DNA of 27,113 nucleotides from Candidatus Staskawiczbacteria bacterium. Its GTDB lineage: Bacteria > Patescibacteriota > Minisyncoccia > Minisyncoccales > Staskawiczbacteraceae. Position 1 is the first letter of the stretch. Each line of letters starts with the position of its first letter. Made by a program: the position numbers and the translations under genes. The stretch covers positions 2,316 through 29,428 of the forward strand of contig JAPLZA010000082.1 of the NCBI GenBank assembly GCA_026395275.1, in the 5' to 3' direction. Below the pieces are notes generated by a model. That model saw only the letters and a program-made list of their open reading frames with translations, searched no databases and had not been told where the DNA came from. Shown here in pieces: positions 15,542 through 23,165 of the stretch.

Positions 15542-16180
15542 ATGAAAAAACAATTTTTAATTTTAACTTGCTCTATAATTATTATTGTCCTTATTTTATG
15601 CGGAGTATTTGTTTCGCAATATTTAGGATCAAGCAAAACAAGTTTTTCTAAAATATTTGTTAGCAGTAAAGATTTTGTTGGGCCAAGAAGCAATGTTAAT
15701 GTTGGCACGCCCGCCGAAGCCGGGTTTAACGATTTTTCTGTTGTTGTGCCGGGAGTTATTTCACGCTCGGGCCAGCCGACATTGCAGGAATTCCAATGGC
15801 TTAAAGCTAACGGTTGGAAAAGCGTTATTGATTTAAGGAAAAACAAAGAATATGGCGAAGTTGCCAATGACCAAGATATCAAAGGTTTTTCTGATTTAGG
15901 GTTTAATTATTTATGGCTTCAAATAACTGACGGATCAGTTCCCACAATTGCACAAGCAAAACAATTTTTAGCCTTTGTATCTAATTCTGCAAATCAGCCT
16001 ATTGAAATTCACTGCAGAAAAGGTGTTGGCAGGGCAGGGACAATGACAGCTTTGTACCGCTATCAAATTCAGGGCTGGCCCATGGACAAAGCAATTTCCG
16101 AATCAAGATTATATAGCGGAGGTGTTAATTTAAAGCAAACAGCTTGGCTAAACAATTGGGCCAAGAACAACCCTCACTAA
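15542..16180 (+). CDS. Membrane-anchored dual-specificity/tyrosine phosphatase-like protein
   Basis: This 212-residue protein has an N-terminal membrane anchor (residues 5-27, after MKKQ) and an extracytoplasmic catalytic domain. The P-loop HCRKGVGR at 157-164 gives the Cys158-X5-Arg164 signature of cysteine phosphatases, and D130 in LQITDGS is a candidate general acid. The upstream segment RSGQPTLQEFQWLKANGWKS resembles the DSP/DUF442-like fold entry. The probable role is dephosphorylation of a surface or periplasmic substrate (protein, lipid or sugar phosphate), which is not determinable here. It starts 2 bases after the HPF stop, so the two are probably one transcript, ended by the terminator at 16187. 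Confidence 0.85.
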   Translation: MKKQFLILTCSIIIIVLILCGVFVSQYLGSSKTSFSKIFVSSKDFVGPRSNVNVGTPAEAGFNDFSVVVPGVISRSGQPTLQEFQWLKANGWKSVIDLRKNKEYGEVANDQDIKGFSDLGFNYLWLQITDGSVPTIAQAKQFLAFVSNSANQPIEIHCRKGVGRAGTMTALYRYQIQGWPMDKAISESRLYSGGVNLKQTAWLNNWAKNNPH

Positions 16181-16186
16181 AATTTT

Positions 16187-16214
16187 AAAACCGCCCCTAA
16201 AAGGCGGTTTTTTA
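16187..16214 (+). terminator. Rho-independent terminator after the phosphatase gene
   Basis: AAAACCGCC (16187-16195) pairs with GGCGGTTTT (from 16203) around a short loop, followed by a run of T. It lies 6 bases after the phosphatase stop and separates this unit from secA. Confidence 0.9.
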
Positions 16215-16246
16215 TTGAATAAATGCGGTTTTTCGTATAGTATAAC
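16215..16246 (+). promoter_or_regulatory. Candidate secA promoter
   Basis: TTGAAT (16215-16220) is followed by overlapping -10-like elements TATAGT (16236-16241, spacer 15) and TATAAC (16241-16246, spacer 20). The secA ATG is at 16258, so transcription would start only about 5-10 bases upstream, leaving no room for a Shine-Dalgarno site. Confidence 0.45.
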
Positions 16247-16257
16247 AGAATACCAAT

Positions 16258-18669
16258 ATGTCATTTCTATCTAAAATTTTTGGAGATTCTAACGAAAAGT
16301 TTGTAAAAAGTCTCCAGCCAATTATTGAGAAAATAAATTCTTTTGAGCCTGAGTTTAAAAAGCTTTCAGCAGGGCAGTTAAAAGACAAAACAAAAGAATT
16401 TAAAGAAAGATTAATTAAAGGAGAAACCCTGGACGAAATACTTCCAGAGGCTTTTGCGTTGGTCCGCGAGGCTGGAAAAAGGACTTTAAACCAAAGGCAT
16501 TTTGATGTGCAGTTAATAGGCGGAATTGTGCTTCACCAGGGGAAAATAGCTGAGATGCGCACAGGAGAAGGTAAAACCTTGTCCGCTACGCTACCGGCCT
16601 ATTTAAACGCTCTAATGGGCCTTGGGGTGCATATTGTGACTGTAAACGACTATCTGGCCAAAAGAGACATGGTTTGGATGGGGCAGGTTTTTGACGCCTT
16701 GGGAATGACCGCAGGGTGTATTGTTAACGAGTCTGGATATGTATACGACGCCAACTATAAAGACGAAGAAAAGGATAAACAAAGAGATATAACCGGAAAC
16801 TTTAAAGTGGTTCAGGATTATCTGAAACCGGTTGAAAGAAGGCAAGCCTATGCCGCAGATATCACTTATGGAACCAATAATGAATTTGGCTTTGATTATT
16901 TGAGAGACAACATGGTTTATGCTAGCGGGCAAGAAGTTCAGCGCGGACATAATTTTGTTGTTGTTGATGAAGTGGACTCAATTTTAATTGATGAGGCGCG
17001 CGTGCCATTAATAATTTCCGGAGAAGCTGAAGAGGCAACAGAAAAATATTATACTTTTTCAAAAGTTGTAGACCCTTTAGAAAAAAGTTTAGATTACGAG
17101 CTTGATGAAAAAATGAAATCAGCTGTTTTTACAGACCAAGGCCAAAATAGAGTTGTAAAAAGTTTGGGATTTGACCCGTGGTTAGACAATGACATTACAA
17201 CAACGCACCAATTAGAGTCGGCGTTAAAAGCAAAAGCATTATTTTTAAAAGACAGAGATTATACGGTTAAAAATGGGGAAATTTTAATTATTGATGAATT
17301 CACCGGAAGAATTTTGCCGGGCAGAAGATGGTCTGCTGGTTTGCACCAGGCCGTGGAGGCAAAAGAGGGAGTGATTGTAAGGCCCGAGTCCATAACAATG
17401 GCAACAATTACATTCCAGAATTATTTTAGAATGTATAAAAAAATATCCGGAATGACAGGAACCGCTTTAACCTCTGCTGAAGAATTTGATAAAGTTTATA
17501 AATTGGAAGTTGTGGCAATTCCTCCACACAGACCAACAATAAGACAAGATTTTGCTGACAAAGTTTTTAAAACAGAAACCGGAAAATTTACAGCTGTTAT
17601 AAGAGAAATTGAAGAGTTAAATAAAAAAGGTCAGCCCATTTTGGTTGGGACAAGGTCTGTTGAAAGAAATGAATATTTAGGAAAACTTTTAGAAACAAAA
17701 GGAATTACTCACAATATTTTAAATGCTAAGAACCACGAAAGGGAAGGAGAAATTATTGCTCAGGCAGGAAAAAGGGGGGCTGTAACCATTGCTACAAACA
17801 TGGCTGGTAGAGGAGTGGACATTATTTTGGGTGGAAATCCGCCAACTATTGAAATAACAGAAGAAGTAAAAAAACTTGGAGGGTTGCACGTAATTGGAAC
17901 CGAAAGACACGACGCCAGAAGAATTGATAACCAGTTGCGCGGAAGGTCGGGCAGGCAGGGAGATCCTGGTTCAACGCAGTTTTTTGTTTCTTTGGAAGAT
18001 GACTTAATGAGAATTTTTGGTGGAGACAGAGTGAAATCTTTAATGGACATGTTGAAAATGCCAGAAGACGAACCAATTCAGGCCGGGATGATTTCCGGAG
18101 CCATTGAATCTGCCCAAGAAAAAATTGAAGGTTTTAATTTTGACGCAAGGCATCATTTGCTAGAATATGATGATGTTTTGAACAAACACAGAGAAATTAT
18201 TTATAAAAAGAGAAAAGAATTTTTAGAAAGTGCGGATTTGAAAGAAAAAGTTTTGGCAATGTTGCAGAAAGCTGGATTTACTGAAGAAGACTACAATAAA
18301 AAGGAAAAAGAGTTGGGAGCTGAAAATATGAAACAAATGGAAAGAGCTGTTTGTCTGCGCGTTTTAGATTTGCTTTGGCAGGAGCACTTGTCTTACATGG
18401 ACCACATTAGAGACTCTGTAAGATTGCGAGCATATGGCGGAAGGGACCCTTTGGTTGAATACAAAAATGAAGGTCATAAAGCATTCGGACAATTATTGGC
18501 AACCATTGATGCCAACATTGCAGAGAATATTTTAAAAGCTGGTTTGCCAACCAAACAAAATCAAATGCCACAATCGCATGCCATTGAATCGGGCAAGAAA
18601 AAAATTGGCAGAAACGATTTGTGCCCGTGCGGTTCTGGAAAAAAATACAAACACTGCCATGGCAAATAA
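16258..18669 (+). CDS. secA: Preprotein translocase ATPase SecA
   Basis: SecA drives secretory proteins through SecYEG with ATP. The 803 residues show Walker A MRTGEGKT with K106, the DEVDSILIDEAR box from D237 (Walker B), the preprotein cross-linking domain, GMTGTA, second nucleotide-binding domain motifs such as ATNMAGRGVDI and QLRGRSGRQGDPG, and a C-terminal SEC-C zinc motif in NDLCPCGSGKKYKHCHGK. An insert of about 35 residues (158-195) precedes AYAADITYGTNNEFG. The segment between the scaffold start (KKRKEFL, about 650) and LDLLWQEHL (about 703) is much shorter than in E. coli, so the helical wing is reduced. It follows a terminator and has its own promoter. Confidence 0.98.
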   Translation: MSFLSKIFGDSNEKFVKSLQPIIEKINSFEPEFKKLSAGQLKDKTKEFKERLIKGETLDEILPEAFALVREAGKRTLNQRHFDVQLIGGIVLHQGKIAEMRTGEGKTLSATLPAYLNALMGLGVHIVTVNDYLAKRDMVWMGQVFDALGMTAGCIVNESGYVYDANYKDEEKDKQRDITGNFKVVQDYLKPVERRQAYAADITYGTNNEFGFDYLRDNMVYASGQEVQRGHNFVVVDEVDSILIDEARVPLIISGEAEEATEKYYTFSKVVDPLEKSLDYELDEKMKSAVFTDQGQNRVVKSLGFDPWLDNDITTTHQLESALKAKALFLKDRDYTVKNGEILIIDEFTGRILPGRRWSAGLHQAVEAKEGVIVRPESITMATITFQNYFRMYKKISGMTGTALTSAEEFDKVYKLEVVAIPPHRPTIRQDFADKVFKTETGKFTAVIREIEELNKKGQPILVGTRSVERNEYLGKLLETKGITHNILNAKNHEREGEIIAQAGKRGAVTIATNMAGRGVDIILGGNPPTIEITEEVKKLGGLHVIGTERHDARRIDNQLRGRSGRQGDPGSTQFFVSLEDDLMRIFGGDRVKSLMDMLKMPEDEPIQAGMISGAIESAQEKIEGFNFDARHHLLEYDDVLNKHREIIYKKRKEFLESADLKEKVLAMLQKAGFTEEDYNKKEKELGAENMKQMERAVCLRVLDLLWQEHLSYMDHIRDSVRLRAYGGRDPLVEYKNEGHKAFGQLLATIDANIAENILKAGLPTKQNQMPQSHAIESGKKKIGRNDLCPCGSGKKYKHCHGK

Positions 18670-18695
18670 AAAAGCCCTTCTCAAAAGAGTTGGGC
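18667..18695 (-). terminator. Terminator for the minus-strand HIT-like gene
   Basis: Read on the minus strand, GCCC-AA-CTC, a TTTT loop, then GAG-AA-GGGC is followed by TTTTTTATT. It overlaps the secA stop codon, and its T-run is on the minus side only, so it serves the gene whose stop is at 18712. Confidence 0.75.
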
Positions 18696-18711
18696 GATGC
18701 AAAATAGGAGA

Positions 18712-19050
18712 TTATCCGACCAGGCGCGCTAATTCGTCATCTCCAGCTGGAAGCTTAATGTGCATGTGAAAGTGCGGGTTGGTGCCAATAGCAGGACCGT
18801 TAGCATCTACGCGGTATCTGCCGGGTTCGCAAGCAAGTTTTTCAGCCAGCGCGAATGCCAGAAGCCTCAATTCAGAGCGTTCTTCTTGAGTCAGGCCTGC
18901 CCACTTGAGTTGCCTGCCTAACTCGAGAATCAAATGTCTGCTCTTGGGGTCCTTGAGATTGCTGTCGGGCTTTCGGCAAGGAACAAGATGCCATAATTTT
19001 CCGGACGATAAAAGGCCACGTTTCACTTCGACGGGTTCTGTCGTTTCCAT
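18712..19050 (-). CDS. Small HIT-superfamily-like protein
   Basis: This protein of 112 residues starts at the ATG at 19050, which is preceded by AAAGGAG seven bases upstream on the minus strand. A longer frame to 19131 lacks such a site and was not used. The C-terminal part has H93-F-H95-M-H97-I (PHFHMHIKLPAG), the H-x-H-x-H triad of HIT nucleotide hydrolases/transferases, and an earlier KLWHLVPCRKP strand region fits the fold. The protein ends 15 residues after the triad, so it is compact. The true substrate is unknown. It is richer in G+C than its neighbours and has its own promoter and terminator, an isolated unit that looks acquired. A second, unrelated-looking HIT gene lies at 20672. Confidence 0.7.
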   Translation of the reverse strand: METTEPVEVKRGLLSSGKLWHLVPCRKPDSNLKDPKSRHLILELGRQLKWAGLTQEERSELRLLAFALAEKLACEPGRYRVDANGPAIGTNPHFHMHIKLPAGDDELARLVG

Positions 19051-19086
19051 TTGCGGTCTCCTTTCAAGGTTTAATGTGCTAGGATT

Positions 19087-19115
19087 AATATAGAGTAAAA
19101 AAGATTTATTGTCAA
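19087..19115 (-). promoter_or_regulatory. Consensus sigma70-type promoter for the minus-strand HIT-like gene
   Basis: On the minus strand TTGACA (19115-19110) is followed after 17 bases by TATATT (19092-19087). The distance to the Shine-Dalgarno site and the start at 19050 is normal. The -35 element touches the ATG of the divergent hydrolase gene at 19115, so the two start regions overlap. Confidence 0.8.
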
Positions 19116-19789
19116 TGAAAAGAATAAGCAAAACTACTCATTGGATTAAAGATTATTTGTATGCATTGGGCAGGCATTTTTTATTTTATAAACCAATTGA
19201 AAAATATGTATGGCCGGTTAAAAAAGAAAAGTCGCCAATTATTCTAATTCCCGGACTTTTTGAAAAGCATGATTTTCTTGAAGCATTTGCGGATTCGCTT
19301 TCATTGGCGGGTCATCCGATTTATTTTTCAAAAAATCTTGGGCGAAATGTTAAGGATATTTCTAAATCTGCTGAATTAGTTAGAGATTTGATAAAAGAAA
19401 AAGATTTGCGCAGCGTGATTATTGTAGCCCACAGCAAGGGCGGGCTGATAGGTAAATATTTATTGGGTTTTGAAAATAGTGATGATAGAATTAAAAAATT
19501 AATTACAATTGCAACGCCGTGGAAGGGGAGCAGTTTATTTATACTCAATTTACATAAAAGTTTTAAAGAATTACGGCCAATGAGCGATATTTTAAACAAA
19601 CTTTATGAACAAAAGCAGGTTAATCATAAAATTGTTTCTATATATGGAGAGTCTGATAACGTTATTTGGCCGGTAGAGAGTTGTCACTTAGAGGGCGCTA
19701 AAAACATTCAAGTGGAAAATCATGGACATCATAAAATTCTTTTTGATAAAAAAGTTGTTGACATTGTAATGTCAGAAGTAGAAAAATAA
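19115..19789 (+). CDS. Alpha/beta hydrolase (lipase/esterase-like)
   Basis: This 224-residue protein starts at ATG 19115; a TTG two codons earlier is less likely. It has an alpha/beta hydrolase core: IILIPGLFEKH at 42-52 (oxyanion side), VAHSKGG at 104-110 with nucleophile S107, GESDNVIWP at 179-186 with D181, and NHGHHKIL at 202-209 supplying the histidine (H203, H205 or H206). This resembles EstA/lipase-type or PGAP1-like hydrolases. No signal peptide is clear, so it may be cytoplasmic. The substrate is unknown. It heads a run of four genes with 2-3 base gaps, the next one being a CAP protein. Confidence 0.82.
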   Translation: MKRISKTTHWIKDYLYALGRHFLFYKPIEKYVWPVKKEKSPIILIPGLFEKHDFLEAFADSLSLAGHPIYFSKNLGRNVKDISKSAELVRDLIKEKDLRSVIIVAHSKGGLIGKYLLGFENSDDRIKKLITIATPWKGSSLFILNLHKSFKELRPMSDILNKLYEQKQVNHKIVSIYGESDNVIWPVESCHLEGAKNIQVENHGHHKILFDKKVVDIVMSEVEK

Positions 19790-19792
19790 AAA

Positions 19793-20668
19793 ATGGCAAT
19801 TAAAAAATTAGTATTATTTTTATTTATAGTTGTAGCATTTGGAGCTGGCGTATATTTTAAAAACGATGTTTTAAGGTTTTATAATAATTTTGATAAGCAG
19901 GTTAAAAATTTTCAAAAAACAGATATTGGTTCTGTTATTACGCAAGCCGGCAAGCAATTGCTAACTCCGCCTCCATTAAATATAGGAGGCTTTATGAAGC
20001 CGGTTGTATTATTGCAAAGCAAAATTATTACAGAAACAAATTTACAAAGGCAAGGAAATGGAAACTTACCGGCTTTAGCAGAAAACATAAAGCTTGATGA
20101 GGCGGCTGCTGCAAAAGCCAATGATATACTTTTAAAACAATATTTTGAGCACGTCTCTCCTACGGGAATTGATCCGGGTAAATTAGTGCAGAATTATGGG
20201 TATGAATATATTTTGGCAGGAGAAAATTTAATTTTAGGAAATTTTTCTTCTGAAAAAGAAGTTTTGCAGTATTGGATGAATAGCCCCGGTCATAGAGCAA
20301 ATATTTTAAACAATAGATACACAGAAATGGGAGCTGCAATTGTAAAAGGGAATTATAAAGGAGATACTGTTTGGATTGGAGTGCAGGAATTTGGTTTGCC
20401 ATTATCTACCTGCGCTCAGCCAAGTGTTGAATTGAAAAATCAAATTGATTTTGATAAAACAAAACTAGACAGCTTATTGTCACAGATAAATCAAGAAAAA
20501 AATCAGATTGACGGCGCAGACCAACGTTCTTCGATTTATAATCAAATGATTGACGATTATAACCAGATAATTGCGCAGTATAATTCGTTGGCGGAAACTT
20601 TGAAAGGAGTTATCGCTACATATAATAATCAAGTTAATATTTTCAATGGTTGCGTCAACGGTAAATAA
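19793..20668 (+). CDS. CAP/SCP-domain protein with N-terminal anchor and C-terminal coiled coil
   Basis: This 291-residue protein starts with a membrane anchor or uncleaved signal (residues 5-21) and a Pro-rich linker (TPPP near 58). The CAP (SCP/PR1) domain spans about 75-205: LPALAENIKLDEAA, YFEHVSPTG with H120, AGENL with E144, E156, and WMNSPGHRANIL with H167. These form the usual His/Glu tetrad. The C-terminal part (about 215-285) is Gln/Asn-rich helix likely to form a coiled coil. Such proteins are exported and found at the surface; their bacterial role is mostly undefined. It is 3 bases after the hydrolase gene and 3 before a HIT gene. Confidence 0.88.
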   Translation: MAIKKLVLFLFIVVAFGAGVYFKNDVLRFYNNFDKQVKNFQKTDIGSVITQAGKQLLTPPPLNIGGFMKPVVLLQSKIITETNLQRQGNGNLPALAENIKLDEAAAAKANDILLKQYFEHVSPTGIDPGKLVQNYGYEYILAGENLILGNFSSEKEVLQYWMNSPGHRANILNNRYTEMGAAIVKGNYKGDTVWIGVQEFGLPLSTCAQPSVELKNQIDFDKTKLDSLLSQINQEKNQIDGADQRSSIYNQMIDDYNQIIAQYNSLAETLKGVIATYNNQVNIFNGCVNGK

Positions 20669-20671
20669 AAT

Positions 20672-21106
20672 ATGGATTGCCCATTTTGCGAAGAAAAAAA
20701 TATAAAACCAAAAACTATTTATAAAAATAAACTTGTTTTTGCTTTTCCAACAAATATTCCTATTACTCCGGGTCACACATTAATTTGTCCGGTAAGGCAC
20801 ATATCTAAAATAGATGATTTAACCGTAAACGAATTTAAAGCAATCAATGCTCTTATTATAAAAATAAAAAATAGTTTGATAAAATCTTTTGGTGCAGAAG
20901 GTTTTAACATTGCCTGGAACGAAGGAATATCAGCTGGGCAATCAGTAAGTCACCTACACATTCATATTGTTCCCAGAAGAGCGGGCGACAAAGGGGTTTA
21001 TAAATATGACCCGCGGGAATTTTTGTACAGGCCTGGTTCGCGGGAGATAACTCCAAAGGAAGAATTAATATCTGTTGCAAAAAATATTAAAAAATATTTA
21101 AGTTAA
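20672..21106 (+). CDS. HIT family nucleotide hydrolase
   Basis: This 144-residue protein has a classic HIT domain: CPFC at residues 3-6 (possible metal site), LVFAFPTNIPITPGHTLICPVRH, WNEGISAGQSVSHLHIHIVPR with the H-x-H-x-H-x-x triad. HIT proteins hydrolyse AMP-linked substrates or dinucleoside polyphosphates. The C-terminal segment after the triad (RRAGDKGVYKYDPREF) is somewhat longer than in minimal HinT. It is in the same short-gap run as the CAP gene and a phosphoesterase, which suggests co-transcription, with no known functional tie. Confidence 0.92.
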   Translation: MDCPFCEEKNIKPKTIYKNKLVFAFPTNIPITPGHTLICPVRHISKIDDLTVNEFKAINALIIKIKNSLIKSFGAEGFNIAWNEGISAGQSVSHLHIHIVPRRAGDKGVYKYDPREFLYRPGSREITPKEELISVAKNIKKYLS

Positions 21107-21108
21107 AA

Positions 21109-21567
21109 ATGAAAATAGCGATTGTTTCGGATACGCATAATAATATGGCCACTTTTAAAAAAGCCATTGATTGGATAAAAAAGGAAAAAATCCAATTGAT
21201 TTTGCATTGCGGAGATATATCCAGTCAAGAAACAATTGATGAGGCTAAAAAATATTTTGGTAATGATATTAAATTTGTAAAAGGTAATGCTGACTGGGAT
21301 TTAGATTTACCAGACAAAATAGAACTGGATTTCAACGGTAAAAAAATTGTTTTCACTCATTTCCCAGAAATTGCAAAAAAGTTGGTGCAGTCAGGAAAAT
21401 TTGATTTAGTTTTCTATGGGCACACGCACAGAGCTTGGGACGAACTGATTGGAAAGTGTCACATGATAAACCCCGGTGAGTTAGCAGGACAATTTTATAA
21501 ACCCACTTTTGCGGTTTACGACACAGAATCTGGAAAAATGGAGCTGAAGATTTTAGAAAAGCTATAA
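21109..21567 (+). CDS. YfcE/MJ0936-type metallophosphoesterase
   Basis: This 152-residue protein carries the calcineurin-like two-metal motif set: SDTH with D8 and H10, HCGD with D36, KGNADWD with N60, THFPE with H84, and GHTH with H105 and H107, ending INPGE. Length and order match small YfcE/MJ0936 phosphodiesterases. The natural substrate is not known. It is the last gene of the run that starts at 19115, two bases after the HIT gene, and lies before the secD promoter. Confidence 0.9.
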   Translation: MKIAIVSDTHNNMATFKKAIDWIKKEKIQLILHCGDISSQETIDEAKKYFGNDIKFVKGNADWDLDLPDKIELDFNGKKIVFTHFPEIAKKLVQSGKFDLVFYGHTHRAWDELIGKCHMINPGELAGQFYKPTFAVYDTESGKMELKILEKL

Positions 21568-21583
21568 ATACAAATAGGCGCGG

Positions 21584-21612
21584 TTGACTATTTTTAGGAG
21601 TGGGGCTATAAT
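21584..21612 (+). promoter_or_regulatory. Sigma70-type promoter for secD
   Basis: TTGACT (21584-21589), a 17-base spacer and TATAAT (21607-21612) form a near-consensus promoter in the gap before secD. The ATG is at 21657, giving a leader of about 38 bases without a Shine-Dalgarno sequence. Confidence 0.85.
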
Positions 21613-21656
21613 ACTTAATTACTTAAATAACTTTAAATAAATTAACATCTAAAAAG

Positions 21657-23078
21657 ATGCAACAGAAATATTATATTTTCATCGGAGTTTTGGTCTTGGC
21701 AGTTTTAGCCGGGATTTTTTCATATCCAAATTATTATAACAAAGGAGTTGATTCCGTAAATCACAAGCTTTCGTGGACAATTCCTCATTTTCCTGAAAAG
21801 CCATATATTCTTGGCCTTGATTTACAGGGCGGAGTTAGTTTGGTTTATCAGGCAGATTTGAGCAAAACCATTGATAAAACCGGAGCAATGTCAGGGTTGA
21901 GAGACGTAATTGAAAGAAGAGTTAACATGTTTGGAGTTTCTGAACCAGTTGTTGAAATTCAGGGACAAGACAGATTGGTTGTTGAGCTTCCGGGAGTTAC
22001 AAATGTTGAACAGGCAATTCAAATGATTGGCCAGACCCCATATTTGGAATTTGATGAGCAAAGAACAGCCGATGAAACAAAAGTTATTACAGATAAAATA
22101 AAAGAAGTTCAGGATGCACAAGCAAAAAAACAAGATGTTTCAAAAATTAAGGATTGGCAAATAGTTTTAGAAAATCCTTATTTCAAACCAACAGATTTAA
22201 CAGGAAAATATTTAACAAAAGCAGTTGTTATTTTTGACCCTACAACCTACAAACCTCAAATTCAATTGCAGTTTAATGACGAAGGGTCTAAAATTTTTGC
22301 AGACATAACAGGAAGAAACATTAAAAAACCAATTGCAATCTTTTTGGACGGAGCTTCTATTATAGATACAAATGGCGATGGAAAAATTGATGGGCAAGAC
22401 ATTTATGCCCCAATTGTGCAAGATAAAATTATTGGAGGAAAAGCAGTTATTACAGGAGACATGTCAAGCCAAAAAGCTAATTCAATTGCTTCAAGATTAA
22501 ATTCCGGAGCTTTGCCGGTTAAAATAGGTTCTCCAATTTCTCAACAGACCGTTGGGCCAACTCTTGGCTCTGTATCACTGCAGAAGTCGCTTTTAGCGGG
22601 CATATACGGCCTTATAGCAGTTGTGATATTTATGATAGTGTTTTATAGGTTTCCGGGCCTGTTGGCCAGCTTGGCCCTTGTAATATACGTAGCAATAACC
22701 TTGGCCATATTTAAGTTAATTCCTGTAACAATGAGCTTGTCTGGAATTGGAGGTTTTGTTCTTTCTATTGGTATGGCCGTTGACGCAAACATTTTGATTT
22801 TCGCCAGAATGAAAGAAGAAATAAAATCTGGGAAAGGATTAGCTCCGGCAATTGACGAAGGATTTAGAAGGGCATGGCCGTCAATTCGCGACTCAAACTT
22901 TAACTCATTGATTGTTTGCGCAATTTTATTTACAGTGGCAACTTCATTTATTAAAGGATTTGCTTTCACGTTGGCTTTGGGTATTCTTGTAAGCTTGTTT
23001 TCAGCAATATTTATAACAAGAATTTTCTTAATGGTTTTTGTAGGCAAGTGGGCCGAAAAAGCCAAATGGATTTTATAA
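21657..23078 (+). CDS. secD: Protein translocase subunit SecD
   Basis: SecD works with SecF to aid late translocation using the proton motive force. The 473 residues have an N-terminal helix (5-22), LGLDLQGGVSLVY at 52-64, the P1 head with IERRVNMFGVSEPVV at 85-99, and a C-terminal five-helix region with AVDANILIFARMKEE at 374-388; D376 is the proposed proton-path Asp. An insert in the P1 base reads DTNGDGKIDGQD at 237-248, exactly an EF-hand-type calcium loop, where other SecDs have a short beta turn (LDG-x-V-S-AP). SecD and SecF are separate genes here. Length is in the usual bacterial range. Confidence 0.97.
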   Translation: MQQKYYIFIGVLVLAVLAGIFSYPNYYNKGVDSVNHKLSWTIPHFPEKPYILGLDLQGGVSLVYQADLSKTIDKTGAMSGLRDVIERRVNMFGVSEPVVEIQGQDRLVVELPGVTNVEQAIQMIGQTPYLEFDEQRTADETKVITDKIKEVQDAQAKKQDVSKIKDWQIVLENPYFKPTDLTGKYLTKAVVIFDPTTYKPQIQLQFNDEGSKIFADITGRNIKKPIAIFLDGASIIDTNGDGKIDGQDIYAPIVQDKIIGGKAVITGDMSSQKANSIASRLNSGALPVKIGSPISQQTVGPTLGSVSLQKSLLAGIYGLIAVVIFMIVFYRFPGLLASLALVIYVAITLAIFKLIPVTMSLSGIGGFVLSIGMAVDANILIFARMKEEIKSGKGLAPAIDEGFRRAWPSIRDSNFNSLIVCAILFTVATSFIKGFAFTLALGILVSLFSAIFITRIFLMVFVGKWAEKAKWIL

Positions 23079-23080
23079 CA

Positions 23081-23155
23081 CGCTCGGCAACAAACTTTTT
23101 TCCGGCTTTCAGGCACTCCGTGTCTCTGAGGCCTACAAAAAGTTCATTGCCTCGC
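23081..23155. repeat. Palindromic element in the secD-secF spacer
   Basis: GGCAACAAACTTTTT (23086-23100) and AAAAAGTTCATTGCC (23137-23151) are imperfect inverted arms (13 of 15 pairs). The 36 bases between them contain nested pairing (GGC..TCAG with CTGA.GCC, and CAC/GTG). The element is richer in G+C than the flanking genes and fills nearly the whole 87-base gap. It may be a mobile palindromic repeat or an RNA control element; it has no terminal T-run, so it is a poor terminator. Confidence 0.6.
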
Positions 23156-23165
23156 TTTAAAAAAC

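Noticed and set aside
18578..18769. Small plus-strand gene overlapping the secA end
   Set aside because: It lies in another frame of secA and over the minus-strand terminator, with no motif or start signal.
19051..19131. Longer N-terminus for the minus-strand HIT-like gene
   Set aside because: It would run across the promoter -10 and -35 elements; the ATG at 19050 has a strong Shine-Dalgarno site.
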